Source of the DNA: an uncultured Brevibacillus sp.
GTDB lineage: Bacteria; Bacillota; Bacilli; Brevibacillales; Brevibacillaceae
Reading direction: 5' to 3'
Assembly: GCF_947502445.1 (NCBI RefSeq)
Contig: NZ_CANMZW010000006.1
Location: 186,001-250,000, forward strand
Length of the DNA: 64,000 bases
Part shown: positions 56,882-64,000 of the stretch, piece by piece
How the letters are laid out: every line of letters starts with the position of its first letter
Position numbering within the stretch: the first letter of the stretch is position 1
The notes under the pieces: model-generated
The model's input: only the letters and a program-made list of their open reading frames with translations
Databases searched by the model: none
Told to the model about the DNA's origin: nothing
Position numbers and translations under genes: made by a program

Positions 56882-57892
56882 CTACAGTAGTTGTTCCTTG
56901 CTTAATCCTGTTCGTACACACATACCCCAGCCAAAGGCTTCTTGATTCGTAAGCTCGGCGCGAATGGTGTTTTCTCCAGCCTTCCAGCGAACGGGAATGG
57001 TGGCGTGATTGCTCCGAATCCGTCCATCGCTTGAGGGAGGGCTCCATCGCCACTCTCCCTGGTAAATCTCTTCTTCGTTCACCCATAAGCGAAGCTGGTC
57101 GCTAAAGCCGATCGATAAGAGTGATTCTGTAGCTGCTGCGCACGTGATGGTGCTTTGAGCTTGTATGCTAAGACCTTGTCTTGCTTCATAGAGTCGATTG
57201 ATGTTGAGTGTGCCATTTTCCTCTGTACGGACTTCCTTCCCTTGCTCTATGGCTTTTGGTTGGCTGCTGCTGGAAGCATACGGCTCTGAAACCACCCAAG
57301 CCGTTACTAAATCAGCAGACAGACTTGCCGCCGCATCTGCTTCGGCTAGTGGACGAGGTGGGATCTCTTCCACGGATAGGTTTCGAATATACGCGGGTAA
57401 ATATCCCCAGAATCCGATTTTTCCAGGCAGGCCGCCATGCTGGAGTGTTGGGAGAGTCAGCTGGGGGACAGGGTCTTCGCCTACATAAACAAAAGCCCCC
57501 TCCGGATGGACCTCCACGGAAAGCTTGAGCCACTCGCCGGTTTTGTATGAATACGGCTTTTGATAGCGAGGGCCATTATAGATTTGCCAGGTCATGCAGC
57601 CATTCATAATCGGATCGTATTGAATTTCTTCCGGTGCGAGGTAAACAAGCTCGTAATTTTGTGAATCCAGGGCGCCGAAGACAAGTCCGACAAAACCGAC
57701 CTGCCGAGGGATGGAGACCTCTGCTTGCAGACGGAAGCGATCAAAGGGCAGTGGCTCATGAAGAAAGACGGGAACGTTGATTTTTTCAAGAAAGAGAGCC
57801 TTTTGCTCACGCCATACGCCAGGCCGAGCGCCCGAGTCTCCCAGCTCAAAATACTCCGTGTCATCCCATAGATTCCAAGCAAACGATTTCAT
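56882..57892 (-). CDS. hypothetical protein with a concanavalin/LamG-like half, 336 aa
   Basis: No signal peptide. Residues about 1-180 have the alternating strands, Trp-Gln-Ile-Tyr-Asn-Gly-Pro and Pro-Gly-Lys-Ile-Gly-Phe-Trp-Gly segments of a jelly-roll domain like those of LamG or 3-keto-disaccharide hydrolases. Residues about 200-336 form a second beta-rich domain with Leu-Trp-Val-Asn-Glu-Glu-Glu-Ile-Tyr and Pro-Val-Arg-Trp-Lys-Ala-Gly-Glu-Asn, as in carbohydrate-binding modules. Catalytic residues are not identifiable. Divergent from the exporter operon at 58 kb. Confidence 0.65.
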   Translation of the reverse strand: MKSFAWNLWDDTEYFELGDSGARPGVWREQKALFLEKINVPVFLHEPLPFDRFRLQAEVSIPRQVGFVGLVFGALDSQNYELVYLAPEEIQYDPIMNGCMTWQIYNGPRYQKPYSYKTGEWLKLSVEVHPEGAFVYVGEDPVPQLTLPTLQHGGLPGKIGFWGYLPAYIRNLSVEEIPPRPLAEADAAASLSADLVTAWVVSEPYASSSSQPKAIEQGKEVRTEENGTLNINRLYEARQGLSIQAQSTITCAAATESLLSIGFSDQLRLWVNEEEIYQGEWRWSPPSSDGRIRSNHATIPVRWKAGENTIRAELTNQEAFGWGMCVRTGLSKEQLL

Positions 57893-58073
57893 TTATCATG
57901 CTCCTCTACTGAATCGAAAGTTTCTATATGGAATGGTTATATTTACCACAAGCTCCGCCAGTTCCTGCTGCGGAAAAAATAGACTGTAGCTTTTTTTCCA
58001 TATTCACCGTCATTATTAATAGGAAATTAACAGATTTGTATGGAGAGAAATTGTTTATGGAGGTATAAAGCGA

Positions 58074-60443
58074 ATGAAAACGGCGAAGTGCAGAAGGTGG
58101 CTGATTGCCATTTTTGCGTTCTTGCTCATCGTGGCGGGAAGTCCTGGCGGCTTGGCTCCCAGCGCTCATGCGGAGGACGCAATCCAGCTTTCCGTGATAG
58201 CAGGGATCGGTGGAGAATACAAGGAAAACGGAATTGTTCCTGTTCAGGTGTCTGTCACCAATGGAGGTGCGGATATAGAGGGTGAGCTTTTAGTAGCAAC
58301 CGGAGACAGGGGGAACAACGAGTTTTCTGTAGGGTACTATCAGAGCGTTTCGATAGCAAAGGGCGCTACGAAGCAGGTGACGATTACCGTTCCTGGCTCA
58401 GAGCTGAGTAACAATACATATGTAGCTTTGATGAAAAACGGCAAGATTGTCGCGCAAACACCTGTCGGAGGAAAGCGTTACAATTACGATACACTGATGG
58501 TAGGGGTACTTGCCCAAAGTCAGGATACAGCCAATTTCTTGGGGGTTTTGCCTAAGAATGCCGTTTCCTATGATGTGAGGGTGCTCCCGATGAAGCCGGA
58601 GCAGATTCCGACTTCAGGGGCACAGCTTCGGATGATTAACATGCTCGTTTTAAATAATTTTGCCCTCGACACGTTGAACGAACAGCAAATCCAGGCGATC
58701 CGTGATTGGACAAAGTCAGGCGGTCTTTTGGTGATGGCGGGGGGAGCGCAGTACAAAAAAACTGCAGGGGCACTGGCAGATTTGTCTCCGGTGGAAGTAT
58801 CCGGAGTGACGACTGTGAGCTCTCTGTCCAGCCTGGTGGCAGATAAGAACAAGCCAATTGAGCTGACCGCGCCATTCACAATCAGTAATGGTACCCTATC
58901 AAAAGGAAAGGTGCTGTATGCTGAGGGTGGAGTGCCACTGTTTGCTGTCCAAAACGCAGGAGAAGGGAAAGTTCTGTACGCTGCGTATGATTTAGCGGAA
59001 GAACCGGTAGCCAGCTGGGCGGGGAATAGTCGCTTCTGGGCGGATACGCTGAACAAAGCATTTGGCTCGTCACTGGATAACACGCGACTGTCCAACCTTG
59101 ATCGCTTGTGGCCGCTCCAAGAGGCAGCAGACCGGATTCCAGCTTTGAAAATTCCGGAGGTTAGCTGGTTTGCGCTGTTTTTTGGGGTGTATGCCCTGAT
59201 TGCTGGACCAGTTTTGTATTTCATTTTGCGAGTGAAGCGTAAGCAGAGCTATATGTGGGTAATCGTTCCTGGGCTTGCGATTGTAACAGGTATCGGCATC
59301 TTCTCCTTTGGTGCGATGCAGCGCGGCTCTGGTGTCATGGCTCACCAGACAGGCTTTGTTCAACTGAAAAATGATGGACAAGCGAAGGCGAACGCAGTTA
59401 CGGCATTTTTCGTACCGAGCAGCGGAGATTACAAAGTGACGATCAAAGGCCAGGGATTATCCCAGCCCATTATAGAAAGCCGGCGATCCGATGAAATTCC
59501 AAAGATTTGGGCGTCGATTCAGGCTGACGAGTCGGAGATTCAGTTCCGGGACGTAGAATTTTGGTCGATGCGCAAGGTTGCATCAGAAAGAACCATTCCA
59601 GATGCGGGTACGATTGAATCCAATCTGTCCTATGCGAATGGAGCATTGACCGGGACAGTAACAAACAAGACCAAGTATACGCTCAAAGAAGTAAAAATTG
59701 CCACCAGCGTACAGACACAGGAGTTCCCGGAGCTATTGCCTGGCGCAAGTGTAGAAGTGAATCTGCCTTTCCAGCCGTCAGCACAAATGAGAAACAATCA
59801 GAGACAGCGTCTGGCCACGCAATTGCTGCCACAACGTTTGCAGCAGACTCCACGGGAACAATCGCGAGAAGAGCTCATGCTGGACATGGTGGAGTTTTGG
59901 CAGAAACGAGGAGTTAATTCAGAAGTGATGATTGCGGGCTGGACGGATCAGCCAATCGTAGAGGCGACCGTGCAAAATGAAAAGGTCAAATCCGACAGCA
60001 TCTCTTTAATTACATCTGCTCTGGAAGTAAAACCGTCCAAGGACGGACATGTGTATTACCCTGTTGGTTCATTTGATGTGACGATGTCGGGAAGCTCCGT
60101 TCCTGTAGAGGATGAGGGAGAGGGTTACAGACTGCCAGCTGGAGACATTACCTTTGATATCAATCTGTATCGGGATGAAAAGAAGCTTAGCATCACCAAT
60201 TTGTATCTGTATACATGGTCAGATGACAATACGCCATTTTCAAAAGAGGTATACAACTGGAAGAGCAAGGCATACGAGCCGTTTGAAAAAGTGTTTACCA
60301 ACAACGTCATGACGGGAGACAAGGCAGCCAGCTTCTTATCTGCTGATGGCATTATCCGCCTCAAGTTTGCCCACCAGTATGGTGAACATCGCCACATTGG
60401 GATTCCGAATGTCAGTGTGGAAGGGAAGGTGAGTAACCCGTGA
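58074..60443 (+). CDS. large exported membrane protein of an ABC-2 operon, 789 aa
   Basis: Signal peptide (about 8-33, ending Ala-His-Ala-Glu), an Ig-like N-terminal domain (about 38-130) and a Rossmann/amidotransferase-like region (about 140-335, with Gly-Gly-Leu-Leu-Val-Met-Ala-Gly-Gly). Two membrane segments follow at about 363-386 and 393-415, then a long beta-rich part of about 370 residues. The family is seen upstream of ABC-2 genes in Bacillales, but its role is unknown. AGGTATAAAG precedes ATG 58074. The stop overlaps the ATPase GTG. Confidence 0.75.
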   Translation: MKTAKCRRWLIAIFAFLLIVAGSPGGLAPSAHAEDAIQLSVIAGIGGEYKENGIVPVQVSVTNGGADIEGELLVATGDRGNNEFSVGYYQSVSIAKGATKQVTITVPGSELSNNTYVALMKNGKIVAQTPVGGKRYNYDTLMVGVLAQSQDTANFLGVLPKNAVSYDVRVLPMKPEQIPTSGAQLRMINMLVLNNFALDTLNEQQIQAIRDWTKSGGLLVMAGGAQYKKTAGALADLSPVEVSGVTTVSSLSSLVADKNKPIELTAPFTISNGTLSKGKVLYAEGGVPLFAVQNAGEGKVLYAAYDLAEEPVASWAGNSRFWADTLNKAFGSSLDNTRLSNLDRLWPLQEAADRIPALKIPEVSWFALFFGVYALIAGPVLYFILRVKRKQSYMWVIVPGLAIVTGIGIFSFGAMQRGSGVMAHQTGFVQLKNDGQAKANAVTAFFVPSSGDYKVTIKGQGLSQPIIESRRSDEIPKIWASIQADESEIQFRDVEFWSMRKVASERTIPDAGTIESNLSYANGALTGTVTNKTKYTLKEVKIATSVQTQEFPELLPGASVEVNLPFQPSAQMRNNQRQRLATQLLPQRLQQTPREQSREELMLDMVEFWQKRGVNSEVMIAGWTDQPIVEATVQNEKVKSDSISLITSALEVKPSKDGHVYYPVGSFDVTMSGSSVPVEDEGEGYRLPAGDITFDINLYRDEKKLSITNLYLYTWSDDNTPFSKEVYNWKSKAYEPFEKVFTNNVMTGDKAASFLSADGIIRLKFAHQYGEHRHIGIPNVSVEGKVSNP

Positions 60444-61366
60444 TTCAGCTTCAAAATTTGCGGAAGCGTTATGGCAAAATGGAGGCTTTGAAAGGACTGT
60501 CGCTTGAGATTGACAAGGGAACGGTGTTTGGATTTGTCGGTCCGAATGGTGCAGGAAAATCAACGACCATGTCCATATTGGCCACGCTTCTGGAACCGAC
60601 AAGTGGAAAGGCATATGTGGGCGGATACGAGGTAACGAAGAATCCAAAGGAAGTTCGCAAGCTGATTGGCTACATGCCTGACTTTTTTGGCGTTTACGAT
60701 AATTTGACAGCAGAGGAGTACCTGGATTTTTACGGGGCCAACTACGATATCCCGGCAGCCGAAAGAAAACAAATCATCCCTCAATTACTGGAGCTGGTCA
60801 ATCTCAGTCACAAGCGGGATGCTTACGTAGATTCCCTGTCCCGCGGGATGAAGCAACGGCTTGGCTTGGCCAGGTCGCTTGTTCACAATCCGGAGGTTCT
60901 CATTTTAGATGAGCCTGCTTCTGGTCTGGACCCGCGAGCGCGAATTGAGCTGCGCGAGATTTTAAAAGAACTGCGTGATATGGGCAAGACGATTATTATA
61001 AGCTCGCACATTTTGCCGGAGCTGGCAGAGATGTGTGATGTGATCGGAATCGTGGAAGAGGGCAATCTGGTTGCCTATGGACGCGTGGACGAAATTTACT
61101 CCAAAATGCAGGAGCAGCGCGTACTGCGTATTCGCTTGTTGGACCAGGTAGAGGAAGCGATGACGCGTATGCGTGAAATGCCAGTGATCATCAACGTGAA
61201 CAGAGAAGGAAACTGGATTGTAGCCGGATTTTCCGGGAATGACGAGCAGCAGGTGGAGCTACTACGAGAACTGGCTGTAGCAGGCTTTCCAGTAGCGGCG
61301 TTCAATGAGACGGTTGGTGATCTGGAAGAAATCTTTCTGGAAATTACGAAGGGGGTGGGCTCATGA
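60440..61366 (+). CDS. ABC-2 exporter ATP-binding protein
   Basis: A 308-aa ATPase. Walker A Gly-Pro-Asn-Gly-Ala-Gly-Lys-Ser-Thr, signature Leu-Ser-Arg-Gly-Met-Lys-Gln-Arg, Walker B Leu-Ile-Leu-Asp-Glu-Pro-Ala-Ser-Gly-Leu-Asp-Pro and the His switch Ser-Ser-His-Ile-Leu. The C-terminal extension is typical of CcmA/YhaQ-like exporters. GTG start overlapping the previous stop; its own stop overlaps the permease ATG by 4 nt. Confidence 0.92.
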   Translation: MIQLQNLRKRYGKMEALKGLSLEIDKGTVFGFVGPNGAGKSTTMSILATLLEPTSGKAYVGGYEVTKNPKEVRKLIGYMPDFFGVYDNLTAEEYLDFYGANYDIPAAERKQIIPQLLELVNLSHKRDAYVDSLSRGMKQRLGLARSLVHNPEVLILDEPASGLDPRARIELREILKELRDMGKTIIISSHILPELAEMCDVIGIVEEGNLVAYGRVDEIYSKMQEQRVLRIRLLDQVEEAMTRMREMPVIINVNREGNWIVAGFSGNDEQQVELLRELAVAGFPVAAFNETVGDLEEIFLEITKGVGS

Positions 61367-62256
61367 ACGTTTTGAAGCGATTGCGCAACCCTGTTTTATT
61401 CAATGAATGGAAAATGCGGATGCGCACGAACCGCTCCCCCTGGATCATTTTCCTGTACTTGCTGACACTTGGCGGGATGACGCTGCTATACATTTTCCTA
61501 CAGACGAACGGAGGGACCTACTACAATCCCAACCAGACCCGCGAGCTGTTCATGATCCTCTCTATATTGCAGCTTGGTATGATCGGGTTTGTTGTTCCGG
61601 GGCTGACGGCCGGTGTCATCTCGGGTGAGCGTGAGCGGCAGACTCTGAGCATCCTGCTCACGACCAATGTGAGTGCGACCAGACTGATTTTGGGAAAATG
61701 GCTCGCATCACTTAGCTTTATGACATTTCTCGTATTCTCGACGATTCCGTTGTACGCCATTGTCTTTTTGTACGGGGGAATTTCGCCGGGGCAATTATTC
61801 AAGGTATTTGGCTTTTATGTCATTACTATGTTTGGCATTGGCAGTATCGGTGTGCTTTTGTCCACGCTTATTAAGCGGACAGGAATTGCAACAGTCGTTA
61901 GCTACGCGATTGTTTTCGGATTTGCGATCGGCTCCAGTGTACTGGCAGAGATCATTCGCGAGCTGATCCGTTATCAGCGTCGAGTGAATTATGCTACGCA
62001 GGCTCCATTTCCGCTTTGGCCTGATCTGTTGCACAGTATCAATCCGATGTTTGCGATGTTGAATATTTTTGGAGAAGGTCCTGTACGAGATTTGACGAGA
62101 ATGAACAATACGCAATTTACAATGTTGAATATCGATCCATTCTGGTATTACTGCCTCTTTTTGGCGCTTGTTACGGTCGTCTGCTTGCTCCTGGCGATTT
62201 ACTTTATTCAGCCAGTACGACCACGATTCCGCAAATCCGCTCAAGTGGAGCAGTAA
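61363..62256 (+). CDS. ABC-2 exporter permease
   Basis: A 297-aa membrane protein with six hydrophobic segments (about 24-44, 62-82, 105-128, 135-160, 170-195, 255-280) and the cytoplasmic Ser-Gly-Glu-Arg-Glu-Arg-Gln-Thr motif typical of ABC-2/GldF permeases. Works with the preceding ATPase; substrate unknown. Confidence 0.88.
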   Translation: MNVLKRLRNPVLFNEWKMRMRTNRSPWIIFLYLLTLGGMTLLYIFLQTNGGTYYNPNQTRELFMILSILQLGMIGFVVPGLTAGVISGERERQTLSILLTTNVSATRLILGKWLASLSFMTFLVFSTIPLYAIVFLYGGISPGQLFKVFGFYVITMFGIGSIGVLLSTLIKRTGIATVVSYAIVFGFAIGSSVLAEIIRELIRYQRRVNYATQAPFPLWPDLLHSINPMFAMLNIFGEGPVRDLTRMNNTQFTMLNIDPFWYYCLFLALVTVVCLLLAIYFIQPVRPRFRKSAQVEQ

Positions 62257-62259
62257 GCC

Positions 62260-64000
62260 ATGTTTATTCCGAAAACAACTGACGAGCTGCAGTCACTACT
62301 AGAGCCGATTCGCAAAAGGCTGGCGCTTCACATTTTCATACGGCAATTGACGGTGTTCGGCTTGTGGGGGCTGGGAGGGAGCGTGCTGCTTCTCCTCCTG
62401 GCTCGTCTATGGCCGATTCCTTATTATGGGTGGATTACATTCGGTTTGTTTGTATTGTCACTCGTAATTGGCGGTGTAAGCGTATTTTGGCGAAAGCCTA
62501 CAACCCTGCAAAGCGCTCGGTTCGCTGATGAGAATGGGTTGGCTCAGCGTGTAGTTACGGCGTGGGAAAATCGTGCGAACGAGTCGCGCGTGGCAGCGAT
62601 GCAAAGAGAAGATGCGTTGCGATGGTTACGCAAACAGCTGCCGCAGATCGTAGAAAATATTCACGTATGGGCAGACGTGCGAAAAAACAAGTATGCCATC
62701 GGTGGATTGGCTGTGGTCTTCCTTGCCTTATTCCTGTGGCCCAACCCGCAAGATGTGAGGCTCGCCCAGCTGGCAGAGGAGCAAAAGCTTGTGGCTCTGG
62801 TGGAAAAAGAAGTCGAGGCTATCAAGCAGGAAGCCAAAACGAATCCGGCTATGAGCGAGGCCCAGAAAAAGCAGCTGGAAGAAATGCTGGAGCAAGCAAA
62901 AAAGGCGCTGGCAAAGGCGGATGATCCGGCAGAGAGACTCAATGCCTTGAGAGCAGCTGAAAAGCAGCTGGCGAAAATGCGGGAGGCTGAGCAACAGAAA
63001 GCGTCTGCACTGGCCCAGCTTCAGCGCAATTTGGGCAGCCAGCAAGGAACGCATGCTCTCGCTGACGCGATGGACAGCGGGGACAGGCAGAAGATGACGG
63101 ATGCACTCAAGCAGATGGAAAAAGCTCTGGAGGCCATGACTCCAAAAGAACGAGAGCAGCTGGCGAGCGAGCTGGAAAAGGCAGCTAATGAGTTGCAAAA
63201 GGCAGCCGAAGCGGCTCAATCCGAAGAGTTAAAAGAGATCGCAAACCAATTGGCGCAGGCAGCCGAGCAAACAGCACAGGGACAGGTGCCGCAGGCGATG
63301 ACTGCGATGCAGGATAGTCTGATGCAAGCGATGGCAGGTGCGCAGCAAGCACAGCAAGGGATGCTGGCAGCAGCCAATGCAGCAGCTTCTCTCCAGCAGT
63401 CCCAGATGACGCTGGCTAGTGCAGGCGCCGCAGGCAATAGCGGGACAGCAGGAGCGGGAGCTGCATCAGGCACTCCGGGTACTGGTCCGGCTGTACCTGC
63501 ATCGGGAAATCCTTCAACAGGAACAGCAGCGAATGCAAATCCAGGCTCGGGTGCAGCAAACCAGCCGGCTGGCGGAAATAATGGCAACGGTCAAGGAAGT
63601 GGCTCGGGTCAAGGAAACGGAACAGGCCAAGGCAACGGCTCTGGAAACGGCTCTGGAAACGGCTCTGGAAACGGCTCTGGAAACGGCTCTGGAAACGGCT
63701 CGGGAAGTGGCAACGGATCAGGTAGCGGCCCGGGCTCTGGAGCAGGACTGGGAGCAGGAAACCACGAGCTGGTTACGATTCCGTCCAACCGCATCGGCGG
63801 CGATAATGGACCGTCTGAGACGGTTGGCGGACCTTTGGGTGCCGGGCCATCACAATCGCAGCAAAGCGGCAATACACAGGTATCCTCCGGCAGTACCTTG
63901 CCTTACGAGGAAGTGTACGGACAGTATGAGCAGTTTGCCCGCGAGAGTATGGAAAAAAGCAGTATTCCCGGTGATTATCAAGAGGTTGTAAAGGAGTACT
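62260..64000 (+). CDS. long membrane protein with coiled coil and GSGN repeats, partial
   Basis: ATG 62260 follows the permease stop by 3 nt and the frame stays open to the window edge (580 codons seen). Two N-terminal hydrophobic segments (about 32-49 and 54-72), a third at about 145-160, then a long Gln/Ala/Glu/Lys coiled coil (about 165-385), an Ala/Gly/Thr-rich linker and a low-complexity Gly-Ser-Gly-Asn tract. The visible end (Leu-Pro-Tyr-Glu-Glu-Val-Tyr) is the conserved terminus of DUF4175-like proteins, which are usually followed by MoxR/BatA-type genes. The C-terminus lies outside the window. Confidence 0.8.
   Translation, partial: MFIPKTTDELQSLLEPIRKRLALHIFIRQLTVFGLWGLGGSVLLLLLARLWPIPYYGWITFGLFVLSLVIGGVSVFWRKPTTLQSARFADENGLAQRVVTAWENRANESRVAAMQREDALRWLRKQLPQIVENIHVWADVRKNKYAIGGLAVVFLALFLWPNPQDVRLAQLAEEQKLVALVEKEVEAIKQEAKTNPAMSEAQKKQLEEMLEQAKKALAKADDPAERLNALRAAEKQLAKMREAEQQKASALAQLQRNLGSQQGTHALADAMDSGDRQKMTDALKQMEKALEAMTPKEREQLASELEKAANELQKAAEAAQSEELKEIANQLAQAAEQTAQGQVPQAMTAMQDSLMQAMAGAQQAQQGMLAAANAAASLQQSQMTLASAGAAGNSGTAGAGAASGTPGTGPAVPASGNPSTGTAANANPGSGAANQPAGGNNGNGQGSGSGQGNGTGQGNGSGNGSGNGSGNGSGNGSGNGSGSGNGSGSGPGSGAGLGAGNHELVTIPSNRIGGDNGPSETVGGPLGAGPSQSQQSGNTQVSSGSTLPYEEVYGQYEQFARESMEKSSIPGDYQEVVKEY
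63637..63696 (+). repeat. five perfect 12-bp tandem units encoding Gly-Ser-Gly-Asn
   Basis: GGCTCTGGAAAC is repeated five times without change, in frame, with degenerate units on both sides (about 63580-63740). Identity at synonymous positions points to recent expansion by slippage or unequal exchange. Confidence 0.9.

Noticed and set aside
56547-57086. 179-codon minus-strand protein
   Set aside because: The first half is antisense-frame noise over the 336-aa gene; only the final part matches an aminotransferase relic and is reported as such.
63580-63740. Possible CRISPR-like array
   Set aside because: Units are contiguous 12-mers in a coding frame with no spacers and no cas genes nearby.
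63609-63872. Pro-Phe-Glu-Pro repeat frame on the minus strand
   Set aside because: Simple antisense image of the GSGN repeat tract.
1-64000. tRNA, rRNA, insertion sequences
   Set aside because: No cloverleaf with a CCA-type end, no rRNA-like stretch and no transposase motif was noticed on reading; a dedicated tRNA and IS search was not possible.

Overview
The window looks like a chromosomal segment from a low-to-mid GC, spore-forming Firmicute, most probably a Brevibacillus of the B. brevis group. The basis is gene content and order: a GbsR-type regulator divergent from opuA, a YdjO-type zinc protein, mrfA-mrfB, a KimA-type potassium transporter, a tetR-SMR-DUF5360 set laid out like B. subtilis yvaF-yvaE-yvaD, and strong AGGAGG-type ribosome binding sites with frequent GTG/TTG starts. 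The genus is an inference. No rRNA, tRNA, IS element or CRISPR array was seen.

Layout. 1-4.3 kb: right end of a phage-like tail and lysis module (tail/appendage proteins, holin, Zn amidase). 4.3-6.3 kb: small genes (S4-domain protein, YdjO-like) and a histidine kinase remnant. 6.4-11.4 kb (minus): a phosphorelay of an Hpt-REC-GGDEF-REC protein, a lone receiver and a 962-aa hybrid kinase. 11.5-13.7 kb: small genes, a cysteine hydrolase and a GbsR-type regulator. 13.9-17.1 kb: opuA glycine betaine importer with a short upstream ORF. 17.15-17.97 kb: chloramphenicol acetyltransferase gene with a textbook translation-attenuation leader. 18-22.4 kb: DUF1254/DUF1214 protein, DedA and PAP2 membrane proteins, and several gene remnants. 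22.4-27 kb: VWA lipoprotein, iron-type alcohol dehydrogenase, small proteins, Lgt. 27.0-29.2 kb: sulfurtransferase / persulfide dioxygenase operon behind a CsoR/CstR-like dyad. 29.3-33 kb: two-component pair followed by CcdA/TlpA-type thiol-redox genes.

33.1-42.0 kb holds the most unusual block: a GbsR-type regulator divergent from eight tightly packed genes, namely a sugar-type ABC importer, an alkaline-phosphatase-superfamily phosphodiesterase, a phosphonatase-like HAD hydrolase that keeps the Schiff-base lysine position, a xylose-isomerase-like TIM barrel and a D-2-hydroxyacid dehydrogenase. Together they suggest import and breakdown of an organophosphorus compound (phosphodiester or phosphonate) whose identity cannot be read from sequence.

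42-48.5 kb: DoxX, KimA-like transporter, two truncated genes fused at their broken ends, YceI, two-component pair. 48.7-52.3 kb: mrfA-mrfB DNA repair helicase/exonuclease. 52.4-56.1 kb: GNAT, a MocR regulator that has lost the PLP lysine, and tetR-SMR-DUF5360. 56.2-57.9 kb: a small Cys-rich protein, a MocR remnant and a hypothetical. 58.1-64.0 kb: an operon of a large membrane-anchored protein, an ABC-2 exporter and a long coiled-coil/GSGN-repeat protein that runs off the end.

At least eight gene remnants are scattered through the window, and two places show the same scar: two divergent genes that both lost their 5' halves and now abut.
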